A DNA stretch of 64,000 bases from Russula earlei (Eukaryota > Basidiomycota > Agaricomycetes > Russulales > Russulaceae), in assembly GCA_025769875.1 (NCBI GenBank), contig JAGFNK010000108.1, positions 1 through 64,000 of the forward strand. Reading direction: 5' to 3'. The translations under genes and the position numbers were made by a program. Shown piece by piece: positions 22,467 to 34,577 of this stretch; the first letter of the stretch is position 1, and each line of letters starts with the position of its first letter. A model generated the notes under the pieces. That model was given only the letters and a program-made list of their open reading frames with translations. It was not told the DNA's origin and ran no database searches.

Positions 22467-24816
22467 TCTTTGAGGATGAGGTCCCAGAGTTTGGCTCTAT
22501 CTTCTGCTGGTAGTGTTTTCATTCGGGCCACCATTGTGGAGGCTTCTTCCTCCTTGGGTGGTTCTGGGGTTGGTTCGGTAGTGCATGCCTTGGAAGTGGT
22601 GGGGGCCGTGTTTTTGGGGCATTTCTGGCTGAGGTGGCCTTTTTCCCTGCAATGGAAGCAATGCCCTTCTTTTGCCAATTGTTTCCTTTCTTCTTCAGTA
22701 AGCTTCTTAAAGTTGGACTTGGTGGCGTCCACTTGCATTTGGTCAGGGTGATGGGACTTGTGTTCCAAGGGGGAGTGTGTAGTTTTTCCTTTAAGTTTCT
22801 CTCTGATGGTGATGAATCATTGATGTTGCCTTCTGGCCTCCTCCTTCCATTCTTGAAGAGTGGTGGGCCAGACATCTCTGTTTAAAATCGCGTGGTAGAG
22901 TCTGGTCTTTAGTCTGTTTTTGAAGCTCTCAATAGCAATAATGTCTGTTTCTAACCACCCAGTTTTGGTCAGAAGCTGTTCGAAGGTGGAGATATAGTCA
23001 TCAAGGGAGTCCTTCATTACATGTTTGACAAGAGCCGCTTGGGCATCTTCTTTCTCCGCAGTGTTGGTGAACTTGAATGTGAAGTCTGTGACAAAGTTAT
23101 TCCATAATGCTTTGTCCAATCTGTTGACAGGGTTTTGGGCCCTGTTTACCTTTTCCCTGAGTGCAGTTGCCTGTGAGTTGACCCATTCTTTGACCTTTTC
23201 TCCTTGAATGTAGGAGAGGGCCAACATTACTCGTTTGAAGGGGGAAATCATCACTGCTTTGTCATTGTTGAGACCCCAGTACAAGTTGAACTCCATGATG
23301 AAGCATTTTGTTTTGTTCCTTTCCCCTGTGAAAGCTGTGGGCTCTTTGCCACTTGTTACGAACCAAGGCCAGACCCTGACCATAGATTGTCCTATTTCAC
23401 TCAAGAGAGACCTCTCTCACTTTGCATTGCTGACTCCCTTCCATTCTTTGGGCTAACCCTCCTGCGGTACAAGATATCGCTATTGCAAGGGCACTATAAC
23501 ACGACCAGGCACCCGTTTCCTAATCGGGTAATCATCGCGTGGCAGCCACATGGCCACCCAGCCACCAAGGACCCGAAACAGTGGCACAAACTCTTAGAAA
23601 CTGTTGCATAAATCATCTGACATCATCAAGGCTCCAAATGACATCATAGCTGACTGAGCAACTCCACAATGACCTCATAGGCTCACTAAGCGCTCCACAG
23701 TGACATCATAATGATGTCATCGCTCCACAATGATCAGTAATGCGCTCAGTAAGCCTGAAACTTGACACAAGCGAGTTTATGCCTCTGTAGTCCTATTGGA
23801 TGGTACCAAAGAGTCTAGAATAGTCCCAGTTCTTTGTAATCGACCTTGTACACTGTATATAAGCCCCAATGAAGCATGGCAGTCGTCAGGCTGTCCATTT
23901 GTGATACTCTCATCCTCCTGGGTACTCCCCTGCGACTGCTCAGTTTAAAGTCTACTCTCGTCTTCAAGGTACTCTTCAACGAACCGCCTTGTTTAAAGCC
24001 CCTCGCTACACTGGCCTCTAGCCTTCGCCTTTGTCTCTTGAAACACCTACCAGTCCCCATCTGGTACCTCCTCGTCGTTTGGCTCGTCCTCCTGTTCAAC
24101 GCCGCCTTCGCCGCGTACCATCTGTTCCGACCCTTGCCCACCTGCTCCTGAGTCCTTAGTGATCAGTAGTACGTGTCTTGACACCACTGAGGGACCCATT
24201 AGCACCTTGTGGTGCTGCAGCGGGTACCTGAGGGAGTGGGGCAATGATTGGGGGGGCCTGAGCGGCCATCCAGGGAGCTTGGGCGGCAACCTGGGGTGGT
24301 TGGATAGCAACTTGGGGTTGGGCTGCCATAACAGGTTCTGGGGAATTCTGTGGTTGAAGTTCTAGGGTTTCAATGGGCTCCTGATTTTTAGGGGGGGTCC
24401 TCTGAATCTAACGCAGGGGATTCAAAGGGTGTCTGAGTTTCAACAGTGTTTTCTGGTTCAGGGGGGTTGCCTTCTGAAGAGGAGGCTTCTGATTCTGATG
24501 GCGGTTTGTAGAGAGGGTCATTTTCCCTCCAGTAGCCTAGTCCAAGGCTATTTCTGACAAGTTCTAGGTCTTGGTGAGTGTAGAGTTGTCCTCTTCTCAG
24601 TTGTAGTTCAAACCAATGGTTGTTGATAAATTCGACAGGTAGTTCTTCATCGTTTTCTGTGATGACATAGCAGAGAAAGGTGTGGAAGCTATCCCAAGTG
24701 GCAGTTCCTACAACATGTTGGGGGAGGTCTAGGGAGGATCTAGGTTGGACACGGATCCAGCGGTTTGATGGTAGTTCAAGGTTGATCTCCAGAATGGAGT
24801 AAGAAAGCTTAGCTTG
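22454..24816 (-). pseudogene. Gy1-a gag, interrupted by a Gy4 solo LTR
   Basis: The N-terminal gag module (ENDEELPVEFINNHWFELQ, about 24670-24600) and a Pro/Ala-rich linker precede the LTR at 24183-23354. The capsid-like part (KEPTAFTGERNKTKC, EKVKEWVNSQATALREK, 23349-22817) and a CCHC knuckle (CFHCREKGHLSQKC, about 22680-22635) follow. Gag ends LKEDFL-stop with the slippery heptamer GGATTTT (22466-22460). Frameshifts separate the last three blocks. The two residues flanking the LTR are Ser and Gly in one codon pair, so removing the LTR and one CCACT restores the frame. Confidence 0.85.
23354..24183 (+). repeat. Gy4 solo LTR 1, 830 bp
   Basis: It begins TGTTACGAACCAAGG and ends ACGTGTCTTGACA, with target duplication CCACT (23349-23353 and 24184-24188). 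It is near-identical to copies at 26366, 41331 and 48041. It is inserted in Gy1-a gag in the opposite orientation. Confidence 0.95.
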
Positions 24817-24941
24817 TGTTACGGCATCATGGCTGTAAAAGCCTTAGCTCAGGGTTCAGTGGGGCCAAGTCCCTGTGACTTGGTTCAAGGGTTCAATGGG
24901 GCTGGCTCAGAGAGACCGGATCAAGGGTTTAGCATCTCAAG
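24817..24941 (-). repeat. Gy1-a 5' LTR fragment (125 bp)
   Basis: It begins TGTTACGGCATCATGG and matches the U5 end of the Gy1 LTR inverted. The adjacent GTAAGAAAGCTTAGCTTG (24799-24816) contains the primer-binding site AAGCTAAGCTT on the minus strand. The LTR is cut at 24941 by Gy2-b; TCAAG (24937-24941) is the expected target duplication. Confidence 0.85.
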
Positions 24942-25825
24942 TGTTACATCATTTTCCTTTTATGTTTACTTCTTACCTTTTGCTATGGACTGCTTGCTTT
25001 CGTATGTCCCTTTACTTACTGGTCTCGTGATCTCTTACGTCTTGTGATCCCTTCTGTGTTATCATGTGATCCATACATGTCCAGGTAACACTGGATTGCT
25101 GTTACTTTCCCTTTGTTTGCTTCTCTTTCCATTTATACTCACTTCTTAGTTTCGACTGTGCAATGCTGCGCACTTACTGTGCAGCACAGTTACTTGGTTC
25201 TGACTCATTTGTGGCCTCATTCCTATGACTCCTACTTATTATGACTCCTACTATACTAGTAGCACAGTCAAAGCGCAGCTATTGCTGCACTTCTCCTGTA
25301 TATATAAGCTCAGTACTTTGTGACCAAAGCCCTAAGCTTGGTCTCTTGTAGAATCCAACCTACTCTTGTCCAACATATTCACCTGCAACCCACTCCACTC
25401 CTAATCCTCAAACCACATCCACCTCTCCATTTCATCAACTCCTCACACACACACACCATCTACCATCTATCCTACCTATCCCTTCCTCCCCTAAGAGTCT
25501 CTCTTCACTCTACTGAGAAGAGCTCTCCTTCTTAAAGACCTACCTTCCTCTTCTCTCTGCATGTTCAAGGTCTACAACAGACTTGAATGCCTATAGCTAG
25601 TGGAACCAGCACTAGTCTATCCTATTACAAATGTACCCTAGCTTCTCAACAGACTGAGTTGTACTAGGAAGGGTCTATTGGCCATAACCTGCTTAGCATA
25701 AAACACTTCAACTGCTGCAGGGATCCTTAACTCTCTATACATGGGAACTGGCCCATTTCTTGAACACATCTCTACTATCAACTTGTCTTTACACTTTAGA
25801 ACTGACACGGCTAGTTACTGTGACA
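24942..25825 (+). repeat. Gy2-b 5' LTR, 884 bp, with promoter
   Basis: It begins TGTTACATC and ends CTGTGACA. TATATATAA at 25299-25307 precedes AAGCTTGGTCT (25334-25344) by about 35 nt, the predicted transcript start. Directly after the LTR, AGACCAAGCTT (25828-25838) is its exact 11-nt reverse complement and is read as the primer-binding site. Confidence 0.92.
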
Positions 25826-25849
25826 TAAGACCAAGCTTAACCTTTCACC

Positions 25850-28497
25850 ATGGCTTCTACCTCGAATACTCTTGTCATCCCTGAACCCTCTATCACACCA
25901 GCTTCCTCATCAAACCCTCTTCTACACTGAACTGTCACTCAATGTAACCAAGACAATCTACCTGAACGAATCACTGGTAAAGCCTTTTGGCACCCTGACA
26001 AACCTGAAGTAGGATACTACCTTTGCATCGAAAATCTTTACCATCCTATCAAATTTATCAATGGATGTTGGTATAAACTTGATAGACGAGAAGTCGGACT
26101 TAACCTTGAATATGCCACTCATGAAGGCCTTGTTCTTGACAACAAAGAACATGGTTTAGGAACTTGGGATCAATCAGACCCCCAGTACCAACTCTTTCAC
26201 TATCAACCTTCACCCTCTCTTGGAAGACATTGTTTATCTTTGGCAGAAGAATCTGAATGACCTTCCTCTCGACCTCGAACCAGACAACCTTCACCTAGGT
26301 TATCTCCTATACAACTAGCTGTAGAAGCCGCGCCAGCACCTGAACCACTTCCTGTACCACAAAGGTGTTACGAACCAAGGCCAAGTCCTGGCCGAGGATT
26401 GTCCTATTTTACTCAAGAAAGACCTCTCTCACTTTGCATTGCCGACTCCCTTCCATTTTCTGGGCTATCCCTCCTGTGGTACAAGATATTGCTATTGCAA
26501 AGGCATTCTAACACGACCAGGCACCGGTTTCCTAATCGGGTAATCATCGCGTGGCAGCCACATGGCCACCCAGCCACCATGGACCCAAAACAGCGGCACA
26601 AACTCTTAGAAACTGTTGCATAAATCATCTGACATCATCAAGGCTCCAATGACATCATGGCTGACTGAGCGACTCCACAGTGACCTCATAGGCTCACTAA
26701 GCGCCCCACAGTGACATCATAATGATGTCATCGCTCCACAATGATCAGTAATGTGCTCAGTAAGCCTGAAACTTGACACAAGCAAGTTTATGCCTCTGTA
26801 GTCCTATTGGATGGTACCAAAGAGTCTAGAATAGTCCCAGTGCTTTGTAATCGACCCTGTACACTGTATATAAGCCCCAATGAAGCATGGCAGTCATCAG
26901 ACTGTCCATTTGTGATACTCTCATCTTCCTGGGTACTCCCCTGCGACCGCTCAGTCTAAAGATTCCCCTCACTTCCAAGGTACTCTTCAATGACCGCCTT
27001 GTTTAAAGTCCCCTCGCTACACTGGCCTCCAGCCTTCGCCTTTGTCTCTTGCAACACCTACCAGTCCCCATCTGGTACCTCCTCGTCGTTTGGCTCGTCC
27101 TCTTGTTCAACGCCGCCTTCGCCGCGTATCATCTGTTCCGACCCTTGCCCACCTGCTCCTGAGTCCACACGGATCAGCAGTACGTGTCTTGACAAAAGGA
27201 TCTTTGGTATCGCTCACATACCCACTCCTAGACCTCCTACTCCTCCTACTCCACCCACACCTCCAACTCCACCTCCTCCAGCTATGGCTGCCATAGTCCC
27301 AATCCCTTCTAATGGAGCGGTCAGGGGAAACCCACCATCTATCTTTGATGGAGATCGCTCCCAATCCTCCAAATTTATGAGAGAGTTTGCCATCTTTCGC
27401 AATATGAATGATGAAAACTCTCTCTTCAACAATCCCTATAGACAAGTTAATGCTTGTCTATCCTTTATAAGAGGCCCTAATGTGGACCATTGGGTTGATA
27501 CTCAACTGGAAACAGTCAACAATAGTGTCAACACTCTTGGAATACTCAGGACTGACAAAGTTCTATGGAATGACTTTAGAACTGTGTTTAACAACACCTT
27601 CACTGATACTAATAAAAGGCAAAACATGTTCAATAAACTAGCTGTTCTAAGGCAACAAGGACCTGACCTTGACTCTTATATTGCCTATTTTACCCACCTT
27701 GCAAATGACGCAGGATATGACCTAAACGCAAACAGATCTCTAGACTATTTTGCTAGAGGTCTTAGTAGGCCACTCCTTAACAACGTCTTATCAAGGGAAA
27801 CCCTACCTACCAATTTTGCGGAATGGACCGAAGTGGCTAGAAAGGAACACAACAAATATGCCATTAGGCAAAGCTATATGGGAGATATATGCAACATCGC
27901 GCACAATCCCCAACGTTTCCTAAACTTCCACCCTACCAACACTACATTCTGCCCTCCTCCTGGACCGCCTCCTAGGGTTAATCCTACCTTTGTACCAAGG
28001 AACCCTACTGGTCAATTTATTCCTAGGGGCAACAATCAAGTTGTTCCAATGGATGTTGATCATGCTAGAGTGGCCACTACTGAGCAAGAGAAGAAACAAC
28101 ACCAAGTTGAAGGTCGTTGCTTCTTTTGCTCTAAACAAGGACATGTTGCACGCAACTGTCCTAACAAGTTGACCACCTTCAAATCAATTCCAATGAAAAC
28201 ACTTCTGGTTGAAGTTATAGAACCAGATGAATACCAGGAACTGTACTACCCTGAAGAACAGGTCGACACTCATGTTTGTTTAGCTCAAACTGATGAACAA
28301 CCAACCAAGTATTATTAGGAAAGTCCTCCTGATGATCAACCAGTCCAACAACCTACTGAACAGGAGACACAAACTTATAATGAAGAACCATCTCCTGAGG
28401 AGGTTGCGGCTATAATGTCTGGATATTCTGAAGAACAACGTTGCTCATGGGCTACTGCCATGGTCAATAACGGTGTGGATTTTCCCCCAGCTTGAAT
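25850..28497 (+). pseudogene. Gy2-b gag, interrupted by a Gy4 solo LTR
   Basis: ATG at 25850 opens MASTSNTLVIPEPS. A TGA follows near 25928, then the N-terminal module (GKAFWHPDKPEVGYYL, HPIKFINGCWYKLD), a second TGA near 26260, and PVPQR up to the LTR at 26366. After the LTR the frame resumes at IFGIAHIPTPRP and runs through a (PPT)n linker, the capsid-like region (PPSIFDGDRSQSSKFMRE, about 27330) and the CCHC knuckle CFFCSKQGHVARNC (about 28117-28158). A TAG at 28316 precedes an acidic tail that ends at TGA 28495-28497, just after GGATTTT (28477-28483). Nucleic-acid-binding capsid/nucleocapsid precursor. Confidence 0.85.
26366..27194 (+). repeat. Gy4 solo LTR 2, 829 bp
   Basis: It starts TGTTACGAACC and ends CGTGTCTTGACA, with target duplication AAAGG (26361-26365 and 27195-27199). 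It lies inside Gy2-b gag. A long open frame starting at 26990 is an artefact joining LTR sequence to gag. Confidence 0.95.
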
Positions 28498-31400
28498 TAC
28501 CCGGCCTTAATTCAAGCTGTCTTCCCTAGTGATGTATTTGTAGCAAGACTCAATTCAATCAAAGTTCCTGTTCAAATACGCACTAGTGGACAAAGGGCTG
28601 ATCTCATTGCTCTACTTGATAGTGGAGCAACTGACAATTTCATCCACAAGAATATCATCACTCATTATAAACTCCCAGTTACCACTCTACAAAAGCCAAA
28701 TGTCATGTGCAATGTAGATGGTACTCACAACAAAGCCAGAACTGTCACTGAAGCAGTCAATCTTTACATTCAATTCAAAGGACAAGAACATCGAATGTGC
28801 TTCTATATCGCTGAAATATCAACCAATGACATGCTTCTTGGCTTCCCATTCCTCCGTACTACCAACCCTGCTGTTGATTGGACCAAAGGAACCCTTGAGG
28901 ATATTGTTGTAGCCTCTACTTGGGATGCTGACAAATGGATCAAGTGACTTCCTATACCCCCACACTTTGATCCTACTCCAATCAGAGTAGCAAAGATTAG
29001 CACTTCTACCCAATTAGCTGCACAAGCAGCTGATCAAGACAAGGAGGACTGGAAGGATTTAGTTCCTCCCGACTATCATCATTTTGAAAGGGTCATTTCA
29101 GAAGAAGCCTCTCATTGCTTTCCTACTTCCAAACCTTGGGATCATGCCATAGACCCAATCCCTGATGCTCCATCTATGCTCAACTGCAAGATCTATCCCC
29201 TTGCACCAGTGGAACAACAGGCCTAAGATGAATTCCTAAAGGAACATTTGGAAAAAGGATATATATGTCCTTCAAAGTCACCATATGCCTCTCCTTGCTT
29301 CTTTGTAGGCAAGAAAGATGGTAAATGATGCTACATCCAAGACTATAGATGTCTTAATGCAATCACTGTTGAAAACAAAACCCCTCTTCCTCTCATTCCT
29401 GAAATCATCACTCGCTTAGGAAGTAAACAATACTTCACTAAGTTTGATGTACGAGGGGTTATAACAACATACGCATTAAAGATGGTGATCAATGGAAGGC
29501 AGCATTTAAAACAAATAAGGGCTTATTCGAACCTATGGTGATGACCTTCAGGCTCACCAATGCCCTTGCCACCTTCCAGTCTATGGTCAATGATATCTTT
29601 AGAGAAGAACTCAATCATCATGATATGGAGTTCCACATCTACATGGACGATGGCATCATTGCCACACAAGCATCTAAAGGATGGGACTATCACAAAGACC
29701 TTGTTACTCGCATCTTTAAGAAGCTTCAAGATAATGACCTCTTCCTTAAACCTGAGAAATGTCAATTCCACAAAGAAGAAATTGACTATCTTGGCATCAT
29801 TATCGGCAAAGGAATGATTAAGATGGACCCAATCAAAGTCAAGGGAATTCGTGGTTGGAAAGCCCCTACCAATCTACATGAGCTATGCTCTTTCCTTGGA
29901 TTTGGGAACTACTATCGCAACTTGATTCCAAAATATTTGGATATTGTTCAACCCCTAGTCTGGCTCACTAAGAAGAACAAACCTTGGGTTTGGGATAATT
30001 ACACAGAATCTTCATTCAATATTCTCAAGAATATCTTCACCCATTACCCTGTTCTTTGCAACCCAGACTTCAACAAACCTTTCATTGTGGATGCTGATGC
30101 CTCTTCTTTTGCTCTGGGAGCCACTATATCTCAGCAATTTGAAGATGGTATCCATCCTCTGGTATATTTTTCAAGATCTCTACTACCAACAGAAAGGAAC
30201 TACGACATCCATGACAGAGAACTACTTGCTATAGTATCTGTCCTTAAAGAATACTGACACTGGCTACTTGGGGCACATCATGAAGTAACTATTTGCACAG
30301 ATCATGCCAATCTGGCCTACTTCCGCAAACCCCGGGACCTTTCACCACGTCAAGCAAGGTGGATGGCCCTTCTCCAGGAGTACAATTTCAAGTTGACGAC
30401 TATCCCTGGAAAGTCCAACACTGTTGCTGATATTCTATCACGACAACCTGATCACAAAGGAGAAAACATCCATAACAAAGCTATCACACTCCTACTTGAT
30501 CATGTCCTCAATGAGCACTTGCAAATGGCAAACATCCCTGAAGCTCATGCTCCTACCCTTAACCATACCTTAGGTGATAACCAGGAAGCTTTTGCACGCA
30601 AAGCTTACTCACACAAGTCACTCCCCTTATGTACTTACCTACCTGATGACCCCGTTTTATGACAGGAAGTCTTGAAGGAAGTCCATGATTCCCCAGTGGG
30701 AGGACACCCTGGCATTGCTAACACCTGGGATCTTATAAGAAGAAAATATGAAGGACCTAGACTCTGTCTCTTTGTGGAAGAATATGTCAAGGGATGTGCT
30801 AAGTGTCAAGAATCTAAAGCCATTACCACCCTGAAACATGCGCCACTCCAACCATTTGATACAAACGTGTCAGCTGGCCCCTTCCAATATGTTTCAATGG
30901 ACCTTATCATGGATCTTCCAAAGTCTGGATCATATGATTCCATTCTCACCATCGTTGATCAAGGCTGTTCAAAGGCCGCAAAGTTTATCCCTTGCAATAA
31001 AACTATAGATGGTCTGGGCATCGCCATCAAGTACCTGGCTAATCTATTTCCATGGTTCGGAATTCCCAAGAGAATTATCTCTGACAGGGATCCCTGTTTC
31101 AAAGGAAACTTCACCAGGGCCATCTGTAAAGCCACAGGGATCAAACAAAACTTGAGCACCACCTTTCACCCATACACAGATGGACAAACCAAGTGGATGA
31201 ACCTCCTGGATAGAGACTTATCTAAGGGAATTTGTAAACGAATGGCAAAATGATTGGCACACACTACTTCCTATTGCTGAGTTTGCTCACAATACTTGGT
31301 GACATGAAGGCACCAGGCACACACCACACAAACTTCTCCTTGGTTTCAATCCAACTGCCAAATGGACAACAATGGACATATCTGTTCCTGAGGCTGAAAC

Positions 31401-31890
31401 ACGTCTCAAAATCATGGAACAGGTACGATCCAGGGCACAGGAAGAACTTCTGAAATGTATCAAACCATCAGAAGAACCAAGGAAGCTCAAAGAAGGACAA
31501 CTCATGTGGCTGGATGGATGTAATCTGGTGGTTAAGGCCCCATCAAAGAAGCTTGCCCCCCGGCGTTATGGACCATTTGAAGTGATACAACAAATCACAC
31601 CAGTGGCATACCACATCAAATTGCCCCCATCAATGAAAATCCACAATGTGTTTCATGTGGATCTTCTCATGCCATTCACTGAAACAGGGGCATACGGCAA
31701 AGCTTTTACCTGACCACCACCTGACATTGTACAAGGAGAAGAAGAATATGAAATTGCTGCTATTATCAGAGACAGAAAGTACCGAGGAAGGACACAATAC
31801 CTTGTTCATTGGGAAGGATACACAGTTTCGGAGCACTCATGGGTCAATTCTGCTGACCTTCATGCTCCAGCTCTACTCAAAGAATACTTG
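28478..31890 (+). pseudogene. Gy2-b pol: PR-RT-RNase H-IN-chromodomain
   Basis: The protease has ALLDSGATDNFI (about 28608) and LLGFPFL. RT has FFVGKKDG, then FTKFDVRG with a one-base deletion near 29455, and an intact YMDD (about 29640). RNase H has DADASSFALGA and TDHANLAYF. The integrase has a zinc domain (CAKCQ), VSMDLIMDLP and ISDRDPCF, but the catalytic Glu region reads GQTKWMN where Gy1-b has GQSERTN. The chromodomain spans about 31740-31880 (EEYEIAAIIRDRKY, YLVHWEGYTVSEHSW). Stops at 28945, 29224, 29326, 30256, 30660 and 31711 include several TGA where CGA (Arg) is expected. Confidence 0.88.
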
Positions 31891-32073
31891 AACTCAAAGA
31901 CAAATTCCCCTATGGGTGGATGAGCTCATGTATAAAAACCCTCCTCCAGAACTTGAGACGGCAGAGCATCTTCTACAACTTGCTTGCCATCTCATCCACT
32001 CAACCTACCAAACTCCTTCATCACCTTCTTCACCTTCCCCATCTTCTAACTCAACCTCTTCCCATTATTGCCA

Positions 32074-32230
32074 ATGTCTCAATCCCCAGTTTATATTCCA
32101 TCCTCACCTGTCCAAACCTACTCATCCCCTGTCTACTGTCCTTCGTCCCCAGTCCCCACTTGTGCCTCCCCCATTCTCACCTACCCTTCCCCCACTCTTT
32201 CCTATGCCGACGACGTTACCGTCGCCTCCC
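32074..32230 (+). pseudogene. Gy2-b ORF3, first part
   Basis: ATG at 32074 opens a Pro/Ser-rich, Tyr-dotted leader (MSQSPVYIPSSPVQTYSSP) ending SYADDVTVAS, where Gy3 is inserted. It lies after the chromodomain and about 180 bp past the pol stop. When Gy3 and one CTCCC are ignored, the reading frame continues without a break into 40888-41330, which is good evidence that this is real coding sequence and that Gy3 arrived later. Confidence 0.7.
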
Positions 32231-32818
32231 TGTTAAGGCTCCAAAGTGCCTTAAATAAGATCAATGGTTGCGTCTATAAATGCGTCCTACCAATGCAGAT
32301 ATGCTTGAGTCAAGCAAGCAATACTTGTGGAGGGGAAGGAGTGTTAGATCCTTCTAGAGTATGACAACAAGATGAGAGGGGCTCTGCAGATGGGGTAGGA
32401 GTCAACTGTTTGGGATTGGCAAACTAAGTTGAGCTTAAGGCCCAACTGTTTCTACTGGAGGCTTTATATAGCCCTACAGGAATAAGGTTCATGCTACTGT
32501 AGTACTGGTTGGTGCTATAGAAGCAAAAGGCGGCTCATAGAAGTGAGGTTGCTTCTATGTAAATGATCTTGGTGCTGGAAGCATTAAGTGCTTCCCCAAT
32601 CAAGGAATCGATGTACATGGCAGTACAGGAACATCTGGGACAGAAGCAATGCTACTCATTGCTTCTTCAGTACATCCTCTGAAAGATACGATCAATGCGT
32701 TCCGAATGTGATGTCAATGAACATAAACAATCAAGATCTGACGCACGCATAATGGAAACAGTGCAGTCCATAGTTCAGGTGTTCCGGCATCTTCCAGACC
32801 CCAAACCACTCGGTGACA
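32231..32818 (-). repeat. Gy3 3' LTR
   Basis: It reads TGTTAAGGCTCC to CGGTGACA on the plus strand. The adjacent internal sequence on the minus strand, GAAGGAGGGGTAA (32831-32819), is the polypurine tract. It differs from the 5' LTR at about a dozen positions, nearly all being CG in the 5' LTR and TG or CA here. Confidence 0.95.
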
Positions 32819-32859
32819 TTACCCCTCCTTCAGATTGGTGGTCCCACACACCAACGATT

Positions 32860-34577
32860 CTAAAATCGAGTGGTGGGGTCAACGCCATCATCATCAAGGG
32901 GAGGAGGTGATGCGGTGAAGGTGTATCGGCCTTCTTCTGCTGCCTCATAGGCAGCCAATGCTAAGGCCACTATTGCCTCTGACTCCTTAGCTGTGGCTGA
33001 AGGAGACATGATCTGTGGGAGTCTGTCAGAGTCCCTAGGTAACCTCCGGACTGGAGGTGTGTCTGAGCGAAGAGGAGTTGTAGTGAAAGGTTCTTGAAAG
33101 GTCCTGGACCCTTCTCCTTTCGCTACCTGCAAAATGCGTGGGTTAGCAGTGTCCTCCCTCTCCTGGTCGGACTTCCTCTTCCTGCTCGGGTGTGCCTGTT
33201 CCCATCCTCGGTGGAAAGGGCATGATCTGATTGGTGTATAGGAACGATGATAGGGAGGCACTAGGCAATGTGAGGCAGCGTCTGCTGCCAGTTGGTCATG
33301 GCAATACTGGTGGGGCAGTGGACAGTACTTGTTAAAATGTCCTACCTTGCCACAATACTTGCATCGGTTCCTTTTCCTCCTCCCTTCTATCATGTTCAGT
33401 TGCTGAGGCTCCAGAATGAAGTCAGTCGTTGCAGTAGACGCTTCTCCACTGCTGCTATAGGAATGGTAATAGATGGAGCTCTGGGGGGAAGGGTTTGGTG
33501 ACGCTTCCGATCCTGCTCCTCCTTGAAGGCGCATACCGGACATGGTTTGGAGGACGTTCATCTCTTCTTCCAAATACCCTTGCACCGTCGTAGGTGTGGG
33601 GCTGGCTGGTACTGGTTCTGGGTCGGGGGTAGCATACCCCTGAGCAATGTCTGCCAAAGGCAGCTGAGGGACAAAGATGGGTAGAGGGGGAGTGGGCTGC
33701 CCAGGCCGATAGTTGGTGAGGAGTTCTTCAGCCCAGACACCTGGAGGGGTTTCTCCCTGGCTACAGCCTGCTTCAATGAACTCTCAACAACGTGAGCGTA
33801 CTTTGGCTGCCGCCATTCTTTCCTTGGCTTCAGCCCTGTCTCTCTCTACTCCTCGCTTCTCAGCTAGGTATTTGCTGAGCTTGTAGTGCAGCTGCTTCTC
33901 CTCTTCTTCGAGCACCTTATAGTTAGCTTCCAGCGTCTCTTGTAAGGTGTAGAGATGGTCCAAGCGGTAGAGTTCTGCCTGCAGCCCATAGTCGCCTAGC
34001 AGGTAGAGGGTCTGTCTCCAGCGCCCTTCGAACTGCCTCTCTGTGTCGAAGCAGTCTAAGTCATGTTCAGTCTTGGCCGTAGTTATAGAGGTTATAGCAA
34101 GGGGTGGCCTGGAGGATCTCGCCATAGTCTGCATGGCCTTCTCCATTCTTCCCCCTCACTCTCGGTTCTCCCAAGGCAACGTCATAGGCCACATACCTGG
34201 CTGGTTTGTTGCCCCAAGTCATGCCATCAGGGATGTCAATCCCTGTGTGGTGTCTGTCAGCGTCCCATCGTACCCAAGGCTCTCCAGGGTTGGCATCCTG
34301 GTCAAGAGTGCTGGTGGGGGACGTCACATCCCACTCCCCAGGCTGAACGTCGACTTGGTCAGCAGGGGGTCCAAATTCGAGAGGATGCATATCTGCTTCT
34401 CCTTCTCCAGTGTTATGTTCATCCATTCCTTGGAAGAAAGGCAAGGAGGGAAGCATCGGGAGTGGTGATTTCAAGTGGCCCCTCTGCACCAGAGAGGTTG
34501 GATTGGGGAACGATTTCATTAGTGGGAGTTTGGGACATTTGTGAGCGACGATATGGGGATGAGGAAGTAGAGGACAT
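32860..34577 (-). pseudogene. Gy3 ORF3: coiled-coil and zinc-knuckle protein after integrase
   Basis: ATG at 34577 (MSSTSSSPYRRSQMSQ) is in frame with the chromodomain. A frameshift near 34430 leads to an acidic segment (34519-34067, MHPLEFGPPADQVD, WVRWDADRHHTGIDI). A second leads to 34146-33784, a long predicted coiled coil (LEANYKVLEEEEKQLHYK, AEKRGVERDRAEAKERMA). One TGA at 33786-33784 separates it from the C-terminal part (to 32860), which has a classic CCHC knuckle CKYCGKVGHFNKYC (about 33362-33321), a basic stretch (SRKRKSDQERED) and an Ala-rich end. It is not gag, which lies at the other end with its own knuckle. Function unknown. Confidence 0.75.

Larger units (their letters stand above)
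15422..24941 (-). mobile_element. Gy1-a: Ty3/gypsy chromovirus, degenerate
   Basis: Order on the minus strand: 5' LTR fragment (24941-24817), gag, protease, reverse transcriptase, RNase H, integrase, chromodomain, ORF3, polypurine tract, 3' LTR (16035-15422). It is the diverged sister of Gy1-b (51669-59551). It carries three solo LTRs: Gy4 at 23354, L6 at 17877 and L5 at 16290, each with perfect target duplications. Its 5' LTR is cut at 24941 by Gy2-b. Compared with Gy1-b, many replacements are of the CpG-transition type (Arg to His or Gln, Asp to Asn, Glu to Lys). Confidence 0.9.

Noticed and set aside
26990..28318. Single 442-codon gag-like ORF
   Set aside because: Its first ~70 codons are Gy4 LTR sequence joined to Gy2-b gag at a 5-bp target duplication; the fusion is an insertion artefact.
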